NCBI GenBank assembly: GCA_017475845.1
Contig: JAFVEU010000291.1
Location: 1 to 18,083 of the forward strand
From: Lachnospiraceae bacterium
GTDB taxonomy: Bacteria > Bacillota > Clostridia > Lachnospirales > Lachnospiraceae
DNA: 18,083 bases
Reading direction: 5' to 3'
This document shows, piece after piece, positions 1 to 7,268 of this stretch. The first letter of the stretch is position 1. Each line of letters opens with the position of its first letter. The notes under the pieces are model-generated. The model was not told the DNA's origin. It saw only the letters and a list, made by a program, of their open reading frames with translations, and did not search any database. Both the position numbers and the translations under genes were made by a program.

Positions 1-503
1 AGACCAGGGAAAATATCGGCATGGTGTTCCAGCATTTCAATCTCTTTAACAACCTTAACGTGTTGGATAACATGACCCTTGCTCCCGTTGAATTAAAGAA
101 ATGCTCCGCTGAAGAGGCAAAGGAAAGAGCCGAAAAGATGCTTGAAAAGGTGGGGCTCTCCGAGAAGACCGAGGCCTTTCCGAGCCAGCTTTCAGGCGGA
201 CAGAAGCAGAGGGTTGCCATAGCGAGAGCTCTTTGCATGCAGCCTGACATCATGCTTTTTGACGAGCCCACATCCGCTCTGGATCCGGAAATGGTGGGGG
301 AGGTCCTGAATGTAATGAAGGATCTTGCGGCAGATGGCATGACAATGGTCATCGTGACCCATGAGATGGGCTTTGCCAGAGAGGTGGCGGACCGGATCAT
401 ATTCATGGACGGAGGCTACATCATAGAAGAGGGTACACCGGAGGAGCTGCTTGGGAATCCCAAAGAGCAGAGGACGAAGGATTTCCTTGATAAGGTACTT
501 TAA
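1..503 (+). CDS. Amino-acid ABC transporter ATP-binding protein (5' partial)
   Basis: This is the nucleotide-binding subunit of an importer of the polar amino acid family (GlnQ/HisP/ArtP type), which hydrolyses ATP at the inner face of the membrane to drive uptake. The reading frame is open from base 3, so the N-terminus with Walker A lies upstream of the window; 166 residues are visible. The Q-loop (MVFQ, bases 21-32), ABC signature LSGGQ (189-203), Walker B with catalytic Glu (IMLFDEP, about 250-272), D-loop SALD and H-loop His (codon 360-362) are all present and canonical. The phrase MVFQHFNLF and the C-terminal EEGTPEELL stretch are typical of the amino-acid branch. Substrate cannot be told from the ATPase alone; the permease and binding protein are presumably upstream. 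The ATG at base 21 is internal, not the start. Confidence 0.93.
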   Translation, partial: TRENIGMVFQHFNLFNNLNVLDNMTLAPVELKKCSAEEAKERAEKMLEKVGLSEKTEAFPSQLSGGQKQRVAIARALCMQPDIMLFDEPTSALDPEMVGEVLNVMKDLAADGMTMVIVTHEMGFAREVADRIIFMDGGYIIEEGTPEELLGNPKEQRTKDFLDKVL

Positions 504-541
504 CGGGAGCAGACAGAGCCGGTATCCCGGAGGGAGACAGA

Positions 542-1126
542 GTGAAGAATATTATCACCATCAGCCGTGAGTTCGGCGCAGGCGGAGGTCAGATAGGGAA
601 AAAGGTAGCCCGGAGGATGGGATTTTATTACATGGATAAGGACGTGATACTCCGTTCTGCCATGGAGTCGGAGGGGCTTACTCCCGATGAGATCCGCCGC
701 TACGATGAAAAGGTTCCCTTTGATTTCGGATTCGGCCAGAGTCTTTTCGACTTTTACAACAGGCCGTTAGACGAGAGGCTGTTTGAGGCCCAGAGAAAGG
801 CTATCAGCAGACAGGCCGAAAAGGGAAACTGCGTGATCGTAGGAAGGAATGCCAATTATGTCCTGAAGGAATTTGATCACAGCCTTCATGTGTTCATTTC
901 GGCATCCACCAGGTTCAAGCTTAATAATTTAAAGGATAAGATGCCTGATTTCAGCGAGGACAAGATCCTGGATGAGATGAAGTCCGTGGATAAAAAGAGG
1001 CGGAAATACTGCCTCTACTATACCAATACCGAATTCGGAGCCGCAGAGTACTATGATCTCTGCTTAAGAAGCTCCTCTTTGGGGTTAGACAGATGTGTGG
1101 ACATCATATGTTCCCTTTGTCAATAA
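542..1126 (+). CDS. Cytidylate kinase-like family protein
   Basis: A 194-residue P-loop protein of the cytidylate-kinase-like family (the group Pfam calls Cytidylate_kin2), common as a stand-alone gene in Clostridia. It opens with ITISREFGAGGGQIGKK (residues 5-21), a glycine-rich phosphate-binding loop, then FYYMDKDVI, where the family has its YYDKELI-like block, and CVIVGRNANYVL (97-108) in the position of the kinase core strand. The start is a GTG with a good GGAGGGA ribosome binding site at 529-535, six bases upstream. It follows the ABC ATPase by 38 bases and may be cotranscribed with it. It is shorter and more divergent than true Cmk, so a housekeeping CMP kinase role is unlikely. The physiological substrate of this family is not established. 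Confidence 0.85.
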   Translation: MKNIITISREFGAGGGQIGKKVARRMGFYYMDKDVILRSAMESEGLTPDEIRRYDEKVPFDFGFGQSLFDFYNRPLDERLFEAQRKAISRQAEKGNCVIVGRNANYVLKEFDHSLHVFISASTRFKLNNLKDKMPDFSEDKILDEMKSVDKKRRKYCLYYTNTEFGAAEYYDLCLRSSSLGLDRCVDIICSLCQ

Positions 1127-1132
1127 GATCAC

Positions 1133-1163
1133 CCCTGACGGATATCATTTCTGTCAGGGTTTT
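1133..1163 (+). terminator. Rho-independent terminator after the cytidylate kinase-like gene
   Basis: CCCTGAC (1133-1139) pairs with GTCAGGG (1153-1159). The stem extends inward by a G-U, a G-C and an A-T pair to 10 bp with a 7-base loop. It is followed by TTTT (1160-1163) then C, so the U-tract is short. It starts seven bases after the stop codon and separates the upstream genes from the trp operon. Confidence 0.7.
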
Positions 1164-1170
1164 CATTATG

Positions 1171-1227
1171 AAGAGGCGGAGTGACTGTTCAGGATCCGGA
1201 GGGTTCTGAATAGATAAGAGGCGGAGT
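1171..1227 (+). repeat. 12-base direct repeat upstream of trpD
   Basis: AAGAGGCGGAGT occurs at 1171-1182 and again at 1216-1227, exact copies 45 bases apart start to start. They bracket the candidate -35 region of the trp promoter. They could be paired sites for a regulator, or chance purine-rich sequence. No known Trp regulator site (TRAP triplets, a TrpR-like palindrome) is recognisable in them. Confidence 0.5.
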
Positions 1228-1233
1228 TATATT
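1204..1233 (+). promoter_or_regulatory. Candidate trp operon promoter
   Basis: TATATT (1228-1233) matches the -10 consensus at five of six positions. The only -35 candidates are poor: TTCTGA at 1204-1209 with an 18-base spacer, or TCTGAA at 1205-1210 with 17. A promoter is expected here because a terminator lies just upstream and trpD begins at 1289. I see no T-box, no run of Trp codons in a leader peptide and no antiterminator pair in 1164-1288. The position is tentative. Confidence 0.35.
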
Positions 1234-1288
1234 TACGGGGGAAAAGCATACAGTAGACGCAGGACTAAAGTATTTAGGAGGTTTATCG

Positions 1289-2308
1289 ATGATCAGGGAA
1301 GCGATAGTAAAGATAGTAAATAAGGGCGATCTCAGCTATGATGAAGCCTATGCGGTGATGAACGAGATCATGAGCGGTGAGACTTCTCCCACCCAGAATG
1401 CGGCTTTTCTTTCCGCACTTTCCACCAAGAGCGCCAGGGCTGAGACCAGGGACGAGATCGCAGGCTGTGCGGCAGCCATGAGAGATCATGCCACCAGGGT
1501 GGACACGGACATGGATGTTTTTGAGATAGTGGGTACCGGAGGAGACAACGCCCACAGCTTTAATATTTCCACCACATCTGCCATAGTTGCTGCGGCAGGC
1601 GGCATGAAGGTGGCAAAGCACGGGAACAGGGCTGCTTCCTCAAACTGCGGTACGGCAGACTGCCTGGAGGCACTGGGAGTCAATATCGACCAGGATCCTG
1701 ACAAGTGCAGGGAGCTTTTAAATGAAGTTGGCATGTGCTTCTTCTTTGCACAGAAATACCATAGCTCCATGAAGTATGTGGGAGCCATCCGTAAGGAGCT
1801 GGGCTTCAGGACAGTGTTTAATATCCTGGGACCCCTTACAAATCCCGCATCTCCCAAAATGCAGCTTCTCGGCGTTTACGACGAGTATCTGGTGGAGCCT
1901 CTGGCCCAGGTTTTAGCAAGTCTCGGCATAAAGAGAGGCATGGTGGTATACGGCATGGACAAGCTGGATGAGATATCCGTAAGCGCCGCCACAAAGATCT
2001 GCGAGATAAAGGACGGCTGGTACAAGACCGGAATGATAAGCCCCGAGGATTTCGGCTTTAAGAAGTGCAGCAAGAATGACTTAAAGGGCGGTACTCCGGA
2101 GGAAAATGCAGACATTACCTGGAGGATCCTGAAAGGAGAACAGGGGGCCAAGAGAGACGCGGTTTTAATGAACGCCGGCGCGGCCCTTTATATCGGCGGC
2201 AAGGCTTCTGATATGACAGAGGGAGTAAAGCTTGCGGCGGAGATCATCGATTCCGGCAGGGCTGAAAAGACCCTTGAAAAGTTCATTGAAGTAAGCAACA
2301 GAAGCTGA
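1289..2308 (+). CDS. trpD: Anthranilate phosphoribosyltransferase
   Basis: TrpD joins anthranilate to PRPP, giving phosphoribosyl-anthranilate, in the cytoplasm. At 339 residues it has the usual stand-alone length, with no fused glutamine amidotransferase domain. The PRPP/diphosphate loop GTGGD is at residues 82-86, followed by FNISTT, and the anthranilate/PRPP motif KHGNR at 110-114 is followed by SSNCGTADCLEALG, all as expected for the family. The ATG at 1289 has an AGGAGG site at 1276-1281, seven bases upstream. It is the first gene of trpDCFBA; trpE and trpG, which make its substrate, are not adjacent. trpC starts 14 bases downstream. Confidence 0.97.
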   Translation: MIREAIVKIVNKGDLSYDEAYAVMNEIMSGETSPTQNAAFLSALSTKSARAETRDEIAGCAAAMRDHATRVDTDMDVFEIVGTGGDNAHSFNISTTSAIVAAAGGMKVAKHGNRAASSNCGTADCLEALGVNIDQDPDKCRELLNEVGMCFFFAQKYHSSMKYVGAIRKELGFRTVFNILGPLTNPASPKMQLLGVYDEYLVEPLAQVLASLGIKRGMVVYGMDKLDEISVSAATKICEIKDGWYKTGMISPEDFGFKKCSKNDLKGGTPEENADITWRILKGEQGAKRDAVLMNAGAALYIGGKASDMTEGVKLAAEIIDSGRAEKTLEKFIEVSNRS

Positions 2309-2322
2309 AGGACCGCACGGGT

Positions 2323-3102
2323 ATGAACATCCTTGATGAGCTTGCAGCTTATGCAATAAAGAGAACAGAAGAAAAAAAACGGGAAACCGGTACGGAGGTC
2401 CTAAGGAAAAGGGCCCTGGAGCTTCCAAAGGGGGATTTTCCCTTTGAGAAGGCTCTTAAAAAGCCGGGGCTCGGCTTTATCTGCGAGGTTAAAAAGGCAT
2501 CTCCCTCCAAAGGGCTTATAGCAGAGAGCTTTCCATACACTGAGATCGCGAAGGATTATGAGAAGGGCGGTGCCGACTGCATTTCGGTCCTTACGGAGCC
2601 CAGATGGTTTCTGGGGGATGACCGCTATCTTAAGGAGATATCATCCCTGGTAAAGATCCCCTGCTTACGTAAGGATTTTGTCGTAGACGAATACATGATA
2701 TATGAAGCAAAGCTCTTAGGGGCTTCGGCTGTTCTTCTTATCTGTGCCGTGCTGAGTGAGGAACGGGTGAAGGAGTACCTTGGGCTCTGTGATGAGCTGG
2801 GGCTTTCCGCGCTGGTGGAAGCCCATGATGAAAGGGAAGTGGAGGCTGCCATAAGAGCCGGGGCCGGGATCATAGGTGTGAATAACAGGAACCTTAAGGA
2901 TTTTTCGGTGGACAGGGAGAACAGCATCCGTCTCAGGAAGATGATACCCGAAGACATAGTGTTCGTGTCGGAGAGTGGTGTAAAGAGCCGTCAGGATGTA
3001 ACAGAGCTTGAAAGCATGGGAGCAGACGCTGTCCTTGTGGGAGAGAGCCTTATGAGAGCTGAAGACAGGATAGCAAAGCTTAAGGAATTAAAGGGTATAT
3101 GA
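2323..3102 (+). CDS. trpC: Indole-3-glycerol phosphate synthase
   Basis: TrpC closes and decarboxylates CdRP to indole-3-glycerol phosphate on a (beta/alpha)8 barrel. The 259-residue length fits a monofunctional enzyme with TrpF encoded separately. The catalytic set is intact by alignment from memory with the Sulfolobus enzyme: Glu55 and Lys57 in CEVKKASPSKG, Lys117 in LRKDF, Glu166 in VEAH and Asn187 in GVNNRNL. The ESGV and VGESLM segments of the phosphate site are near the C-terminus. The ribosome binding site is only modest (AGGA at 2309-2312), so coupling to trpD is likely. Its stop overlaps the trpF start in an ATGA. Confidence 0.97.
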   Translation: MNILDELAAYAIKRTEEKKRETGTEVLRKRALELPKGDFPFEKALKKPGLGFICEVKKASPSKGLIAESFPYTEIAKDYEKGGADCISVLTEPRWFLGDDRYLKEISSLVKIPCLRKDFVVDEYMIYEAKLLGASAVLLICAVLSEERVKEYLGLCDELGLSALVEAHDEREVEAAIRAGAGIIGVNNRNLKDFSVDRENSIRLRKMIPEDIVFVSESGVKSRQDVTELESMGADAVLVGESLMRAEDRIAKLKELKGI

Positions 3103-3716
3103 CAAGGATCAAACTCTGCGGGCTTTTCAGGGAAGAGGACATCCGCATGGTAAACAGAGTGCTGCCGGATTATTGCGGTTTCGTTTTTTATGATAAGAGC
3201 CACCGGTATGTGGATCCGGAGAGAGCTGCGGAGCTTAAGGCGATGCTGGATAAGAGGATAAAGGCAGCGGGAGTCTTTGTGGATCATGACCCCGGTGAGA
3301 TTTGCTCTCTTGCGGAAAAGAAGGTTATAGATCTGATCCAGCTCCACGGACATGAGGACAGTGATTACATCCTCGGCCTTAAGGAAAGGACCGGAGCGGA
3401 GATCATCAGGGCTTTCCAGACAGGTAAAAAGACGGGAGAGGAGCTTTCCGCCCTTATAAGGGAGATCGAGGAGTGCCCGGCGGATATTGTCCTTATCGAT
3501 TCCGGAAAGGGCAGCGGCAGGGTCTTTGACTGGGAGCTGCTTAAAGATATAAAGAGGCCCTTTTTTCTTGCAGGGGGCTTAAATGCCGGAAATATGAAGG
3601 AAGCTTTGGAAAGCGTTTCACCCTATGGTCTGGATATAAGCTCCGGTATAGAAACAGAGGGTATCAAGGACGAAAAAAAGATCAGGGAAGTCATGAAGAT
3701 CCTGGGGAGAATGTAA
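3099..3716 (+). CDS. trpF: Phosphoribosylanthranilate isomerase
   Basis: TrpF converts phosphoribosyl-anthranilate to CdRP by an Amadori rearrangement, the step between TrpD and TrpC. It has 205 residues, the normal size. The general-base Cys7 sits in KLCGL (most family members read KICG). Arg36 follows in the SHRYV block, the general-acid Asp134 is in VLIDSGKGSG, and the phosphate-binding LAGGL (157-161) and DISSGIE (179-185) close the barrel. It overlaps trpC by four bases, which suggests translational coupling. It is followed by a 31-base gap with its own ribosome binding site for trpB. Confidence 0.95.
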   Translation: MTRIKLCGLFREEDIRMVNRVLPDYCGFVFYDKSHRYVDPERAAELKAMLDKRIKAAGVFVDHDPGEICSLAEKKVIDLIQLHGHEDSDYILGLKERTGAEIIRAFQTGKKTGEELSALIREIEECPADIVLIDSGKGSGRVFDWELLKDIKRPFFLAGGLNAGNMKEALESVSPYGLDISSGIETEGIKDEKKIREVMKILGRM

Positions 3717-3747
3717 AGACCCGGCAAAGGGGAAAAGGAGACAGCTG

Positions 3748-4941
3748 ATGGCGGAAAAAAAAGGAAGATATGGGAACCACGGAGGACAGTATATTCCGGA
3801 GACCCTGATGAACGCTGTGATAGAGCTGGAAGAAGCCTATATGCGTTTTAAGGATGATCCCGGGTTTAAGGAGGAGCTGTTCGTGTTGCTTAAGGAATAT
3901 GCCGGAAGACCCTCCGGTCTTTATTTTGCCAAGAAAATGACAGAGGACCTTAAGGGGGCGAAGATCTACTTAAAAAGAGAAGACCTGAACCACACCGGTT
4001 CCCATAAGATCAACAACGTGCTGGGACAGGCTCTGCTGGCAAAGAAGATGGGAAAGACCCGGCTTATCGCAGAGACCGGCGCCGGACAGCACGGAGTGGC
4101 CACCGCAACGGCTGCAGCCCTTATGGGTATGGAATGTGTTGTCTTTATGGGTGTGGAGGATACGGAAAGACAGAAGCTGAACGTATACAGGATGAGGCTT
4201 CTGGGAGCGGAGGTCATTCCGGTAAAGACCGGTACGGGAACCCTGAAGGATGCGGTATCGGAAGCCATGAGGGAGTGGACCAGAAGGATCGACGACACCC
4301 ACTACTGTCTCGGTTCGGTAATGGGACCCCACCCCTTCCCCATGATAGTAAGGGACTTCCAGGCGGTGATCTCCAGAGAGATAAAGGAGGAGATACTCAA
4401 AAAGGAGGGAAGGCTTCCCGATGCGGTCATAGCCTGTGTGGGCGGAGGCTCCAACGCCATGGGGAGCTTCTATGATTTTATCGGGGATGAAACAGTAAAG
4501 CTCATAGGCTGCGAGGCAGCGGGGAGAGGGATCGAGGGCTTTGAGACCGCAGCCACCATAAATACCGGCCGGATGGGGATATTCCACGGCATGAAATCCT
4601 ATTTCTGCCAGGATGAGTTCGGGCAGATCGCTCCGGTATACTCCATTTCCGCAGGGCTTGACTACCCGGGGATAGGACCGGAGCACGCATATCTCCATGA
4701 TATCGGAAGAGCCGAATATGTGCCGGTGACGGATGATGAAGCGGTAAATGCCTTTGAATATCTTTCAAGGACGGAAGGGATAATACCTGCCATTGAGTCG
4801 GCACATGCAGTGGCCCATGCCATGAAGATCGCTCCGGAGATGGATAAGGACAGCATCATAGTGATAACCGTTTCCGGCAGGGGAGATAAGGACTGCGCAG
4901 CCATTGCCCGGTACAGGGGTGAGGACTTAAGGGAGGAATAA
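3748..4941 (+). CDS. trpB: Tryptophan synthase beta chain
   Basis: TrpB condenses indole with L-serine using PLP and works as an alpha2-beta2 complex with TrpA. The 397-residue protein is of the TrpB1 type, which pairs with TrpA. The PLP lysine is Lys87 in HTGSHKINN, and Glu109 in AETGAGQHG is the catalytic acid/base; both carry the same numbers as in the Salmonella and E. coli enzyme. GGGSN (232-236) binds the PLP phosphate. The start ATG follows AAGGAG at 3735-3740 by seven bases. trpA starts one base after its stop, so equimolar coupled synthesis is expected. Confidence 0.97.
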   Translation: MAEKKGRYGNHGGQYIPETLMNAVIELEEAYMRFKDDPGFKEELFVLLKEYAGRPSGLYFAKKMTEDLKGAKIYLKREDLNHTGSHKINNVLGQALLAKKMGKTRLIAETGAGQHGVATATAAALMGMECVVFMGVEDTERQKLNVYRMRLLGAEVIPVKTGTGTLKDAVSEAMREWTRRIDDTHYCLGSVMGPHPFPMIVRDFQAVISREIKEEILKKEGRLPDAVIACVGGGSNAMGSFYDFIGDETVKLIGCEAAGRGIEGFETAATINTGRMGIFHGMKSYFCQDEFGQIAPVYSISAGLDYPGIGPEHAYLHDIGRAEYVPVTDDEAVNAFEYLSRTEGIIPAIESAHAVAHAMKIAPEMDKDSIIVITVSGRGDKDCAAIARYRGEDLREE

Positions 4942-4942
4942 G

Positions 4943-5728
4943 ATGATAAAAAGTGCATTTGAAAAGGGAAAGGCCTTCATACCCTTTATAACCTGCGGAG
5001 ACCCGGACACGGAGACCACGGAAAAGATATTGAAGGAAGCGTATCTGAACGGAGCCGACCTTATAGAACTGGGAATACCTTTTTCTGATCCTACAGCCGA
5101 GGGACCGGTGATACAGAGCGCCAATACCAGGGCCTTAAAGAACGGCGTCACAACAGACGGGATCTTTGCCATGGTTGAGCGGATACGGGGAGATATAAAG
5201 ATCCCTCTGGTTTTCATGACCTACGCCAACGTGGTATATTCCTACGGGGCGGACAGATTTACGAGGAGATATGCGGAAACGGGAATAGAGGGCATCATCC
5301 TTCCGGATGTACCCTTTGAGGAAAAAGGGGAATTCTCTTCGGTCTGCGAGAAAAACGGAGTAGACCTTATTTCTCTTATTGCCCCAACCTCAAAGAAGAG
5401 GATCTCCATGATCGCCGGGGAGGCAAAGGGCTTTATCTATGTGGTCTCAAGCCTTGGGGTGACGGGAGAGAGAAAAAGCATAGATACGGACCTTAAACCC
5501 ATAATAGACACCATAAGGGAAAATACGGATGTTCCCTGTGCCGTGGGCTTCGGTATCTCAAACCCCGAACAGGCGGCAGGGATGGCTGCCATTTCCGACG
5601 GAGCCATAGTGGGTTCCGCCATAATAAAGATAATCGAGAAATACGGCAAGGATTCCCCTGCCCATGTGGGAGAGTTTGTGAAAAAGATGGCCGATGCCGT
5701 ACACGGAACAAAAGACCCCGCAGCGTGA
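4943..5728 (+). CDS. trpA: Tryptophan synthase alpha chain
   Basis: TrpA cleaves indole-3-glycerol phosphate to indole and glyceraldehyde-3-phosphate and channels indole to TrpB. The 261-residue protein has FIPFITCGDP (12-21), catalytic Glu42 in IELGIPFSDP (equivalent to E. coli Glu49), the phosphate site GVTG (172-175), and GFGIS and GSAI near the end. The second catalytic acid, Asp60 in E. coli (ADGP), is replaced by Glu53 (TAEGP). I recall the same substitution from other clostridial TrpA proteins, so it is probably a lineage variant and not a defect. The start has GGGAGG at 4931-4936. The stop codon lies in the loop of a terminator hairpin. Confidence 0.96.
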   Translation: MIKSAFEKGKAFIPFITCGDPDTETTEKILKEAYLNGADLIELGIPFSDPTAEGPVIQSANTRALKNGVTTDGIFAMVERIRGDIKIPLVFMTYANVVYSYGADRFTRRYAETGIEGIILPDVPFEEKGEFSSVCEKNGVDLISLIAPTSKKRISMIAGEAKGFIYVVSSLGVTGERKSIDTDLKPIIDTIRENTDVPCAVGFGISNPEQAAGMAAISDGAIVGSAIIKIIEKYGKDSPAHVGEFVKKMADAVHGTKDPAA

Positions 5729-5738
5729 TGCTGCGGGG
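5716..5738. terminator. Bidirectional terminator between trpA and glmM
   Basis: CCCCGCAGC (5716-5724) pairs perfectly with GCTGCGGGG (5730-5738) around a five-base loop. The trpA stop codon TGA (5726-5728) is inside that loop. On the plus strand the 3' flank is ATCGTTATC, a poor U-tract. On the minus strand the stem is followed by TCTTTTGTT, a better one. It therefore probably ends glmM transcripts efficiently and trp transcripts less so. Confidence 0.75.
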
Positions 5739-5763
5739 ATCGTTATCCGGCCCGGTCAATGGT

Positions 5764-7098
5764 TCAGGCTTCGGGATAGAGATCTCTTATGATCTTTTCG
5801 GTGCCTTCTATAAGGTCGGAACACTCTTTTTCGGAGGGGGCTTCCGCCATTATCCTTATAAGAGGCTCCGTACCGCTGGCCCTTAAGAGGACACGGGCAC
5901 TGCCCTTCAGTCCGTCGTTTAAGTCCTTCACATAGGAAAGGATCCGGCTGTCTGCCATGATGCCTTCCTTGTCCTTTACCGATATGTTCTTAAGCTGCTG
6001 AGGCAGTATCTTAAGGCCCGATGCCAGGGCTGACGCAATATTCTTGGTCCCGACGATCACATCCGTGAGTACTATGGCAGTAAGTATGCCGTCTCCTGTC
6101 TGGGCATGCCGTCCAAGTATTATGTGTCCCGACTGCTCCCCGCCTATGGAGTAGCCGTTTGAGAACATTTCCTGTGCCACGTATTTGTCTCCCACATCCG
6201 TAACGGCTGTCTTTATGCCGTGGTTCGTGAGAGCTTTTATAAGGCCCAGGTTGGACATGACCGTGATCACCACCGTGTCCTTGTCGAGGATACCCTTTTC
6301 CTGCATATCCAGAGCCAGGATATACATGATGCCGTCTCCGTCGATTATCCCGCCCTTTTCATCCACCATGATACAGCGGTCAGCGTCCCCGTCGAAAGCA
6401 AAGCCCGCGTCAAGACCGTTTTCCACCACGAATTTCTGCAGGGCTTCCGGGTGGGTGGAACCGCAGTCCACATTTATGTTCTTTCCGTCAGGCTTGTGGC
6501 CTATAAGGAAGACATCGGCGCCCAGCATGCTGAATACGTTCCTTGCAATGGCAAAGGAAGCTCCGTTTGCCGAGTCCAGACCGATCTTGTATCCCCTGAA
6601 GGAATTCTTCGGGATCCCGGTTAGATAGTTCATATAGCTGTTCCTGCCGGACAGATAGTCCACACAGTTGCCGGGCTCCTCCGCATCCGGGAAGTGATCG
6701 TCCCCGTCTATATAGTCTTCCAGCCTCTGCAGGAAGCTGTCTCCCATCTTTTCACCGGCACTGTTCAGTATTTTTATACCGTTATCGTAATAGGGGTTGT
6801 GGCTGGCGGTGATCATGACACCGCAGTCAAAGCCGTCCTTTTTCGTGATATAGGAGACGCTGGGGGTGGTGGTCACATGCATGAGGAAGGCATCTCCTCC
6901 CGCCGAAGTCACCCCTGCGGCTATTCCGTATTCCAGCATATAGCTGGAACGTCTGGTGTCCTTCCCTATCAGGATCCTGGGATTCTTCACCGTCCTTGAA
7001 AAGTATTTTCCAAGATATTCGCCTATCTTTACGGCGTGCTCAAGTCTCAGGTTGTCGTTTACCCTGCCCCTGAAGCCGTCTGTACCGAAGTATTTCAT
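5764..7098 (-). CDS. glmM: Phosphoglucosamine mutase
   Basis: GlmM interconverts glucosamine-6-phosphate and glucosamine-1-phosphate on the way to UDP-GlcNAc, peptidoglycan and wall polymers. With the start at 7098 it has 444 residues, close to the family norm. The N-terminal YFGTDGFRG, the phosphoserine Ser99 in TASHNP, the metal loop DGDADR (236-241), the sugar-specificity loop GGEQSGH (319-325) and the phosphate loop RASGTEP (406-412) are all intact. A TTG two codons upstream (7104) extends the frame but sits one base from AAGGAG (7111-7106). The ATG at 7098 has ideal seven-base spacing and gives the usual MKYFGTDG beginning. It is a single gene with its own promoter, convergent with trpA. 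Confidence 0.96.
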   Translation of the reverse strand: MKYFGTDGFRGRVNDNLRLEHAVKIGEYLGKYFSRTVKNPRILIGKDTRRSSYMLEYGIAAGVTSAGGDAFLMHVTTTPSVSYITKKDGFDCGVMITASHNPYYDNGIKILNSAGEKMGDSFLQRLEDYIDGDDHFPDAEEPGNCVDYLSGRNSYMNYLTGIPKNSFRGYKIGLDSANGASFAIARNVFSMLGADVFLIGHKPDGKNINVDCGSTHPEALQKFVVENGLDAGFAFDGDADRCIMVDEKGGIIDGDGIMYILALDMQEKGILDKDTVVITVMSNLGLIKALTNHGIKTAVTDVGDKYVAQEMFSNGYSIGGEQSGHIILGRHAQTGDGILTAIVLTDVIVGTKNIASALASGLKILPQQLKNISVKDKEGIMADSRILSYVKDLNDGLKGSARVLLRASGTEPLIRIMAEAPSEKECSDLIEGTEKIIRDLYPEA

Positions 7099-7133
7099 AT
7101 CCAAACTCCTTTTTGTTTACATCAGTGCCATTC

Positions 7134-7162
7134 AGTATATCATTTTCTTATACAGGGGTCAA
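7134..7162 (-). promoter_or_regulatory. glmM promoter (sigma-A type)
   Basis: Read on the minus strand, TTGACC (7162-7157) and TATACT (7139-7134) are separated by exactly 17 bases, and a TGA immediately precedes the -10, giving an extended -10. Each hexamer differs from consensus by one base at most positions that matter. Transcription would start near 7127, about 29 bases before the glmM ATG. Confidence 0.75.
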
Positions 7163-7184
7163 AATACTTTGAAGCTTTAACCTC

Positions 7185-7213
7185 TTGAAAAATCACTTCT
7201 TATTTGTTATTAT
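7185..7213 (+). promoter_or_regulatory. secDF operon promoter (sigma-A type)
   Basis: TTGAAA (7185-7190) and TATTAT (7208-7213) are separated by 17 bases, with TGT directly before the -10 (extended -10). The predicted start is near 7220, leaving a leader of roughly 50 bases before secDF. Its -35 is 22 bases from that of the divergent glmM promoter. An imperfect palindrome TTGAAGCTTTAA (7169-7180) lies in the middle. Confidence 0.75.
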
Positions 7214-7268
7214 TGTACGGCTATTGTGTTTTCGGCAATATATTGAAGTGTGTAAATGAGGTAAGGAA

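Noticed and set aside
1164..1288. T-box, TRAP site or Trp leader peptide before trpD
   Set aside because: I looked for a T-box core, spaced GAG/UAG triplets and tandem Trp codons and found none.
3970..4698. 242-codon minus-strand open frame opposite trpB
   Set aside because: It lies wholly antisense to a conserved trpB, has a composition that mirrors the coding frame, no recognisable family and no ribosome binding site. It is a shadow frame.
7099..7104. TTG start for glmM two codons upstream
   Set aside because: AAGGAG is only one base from it; the ATG at 7098 has proper spacing and gives the family-typical MKYFGTDG start.
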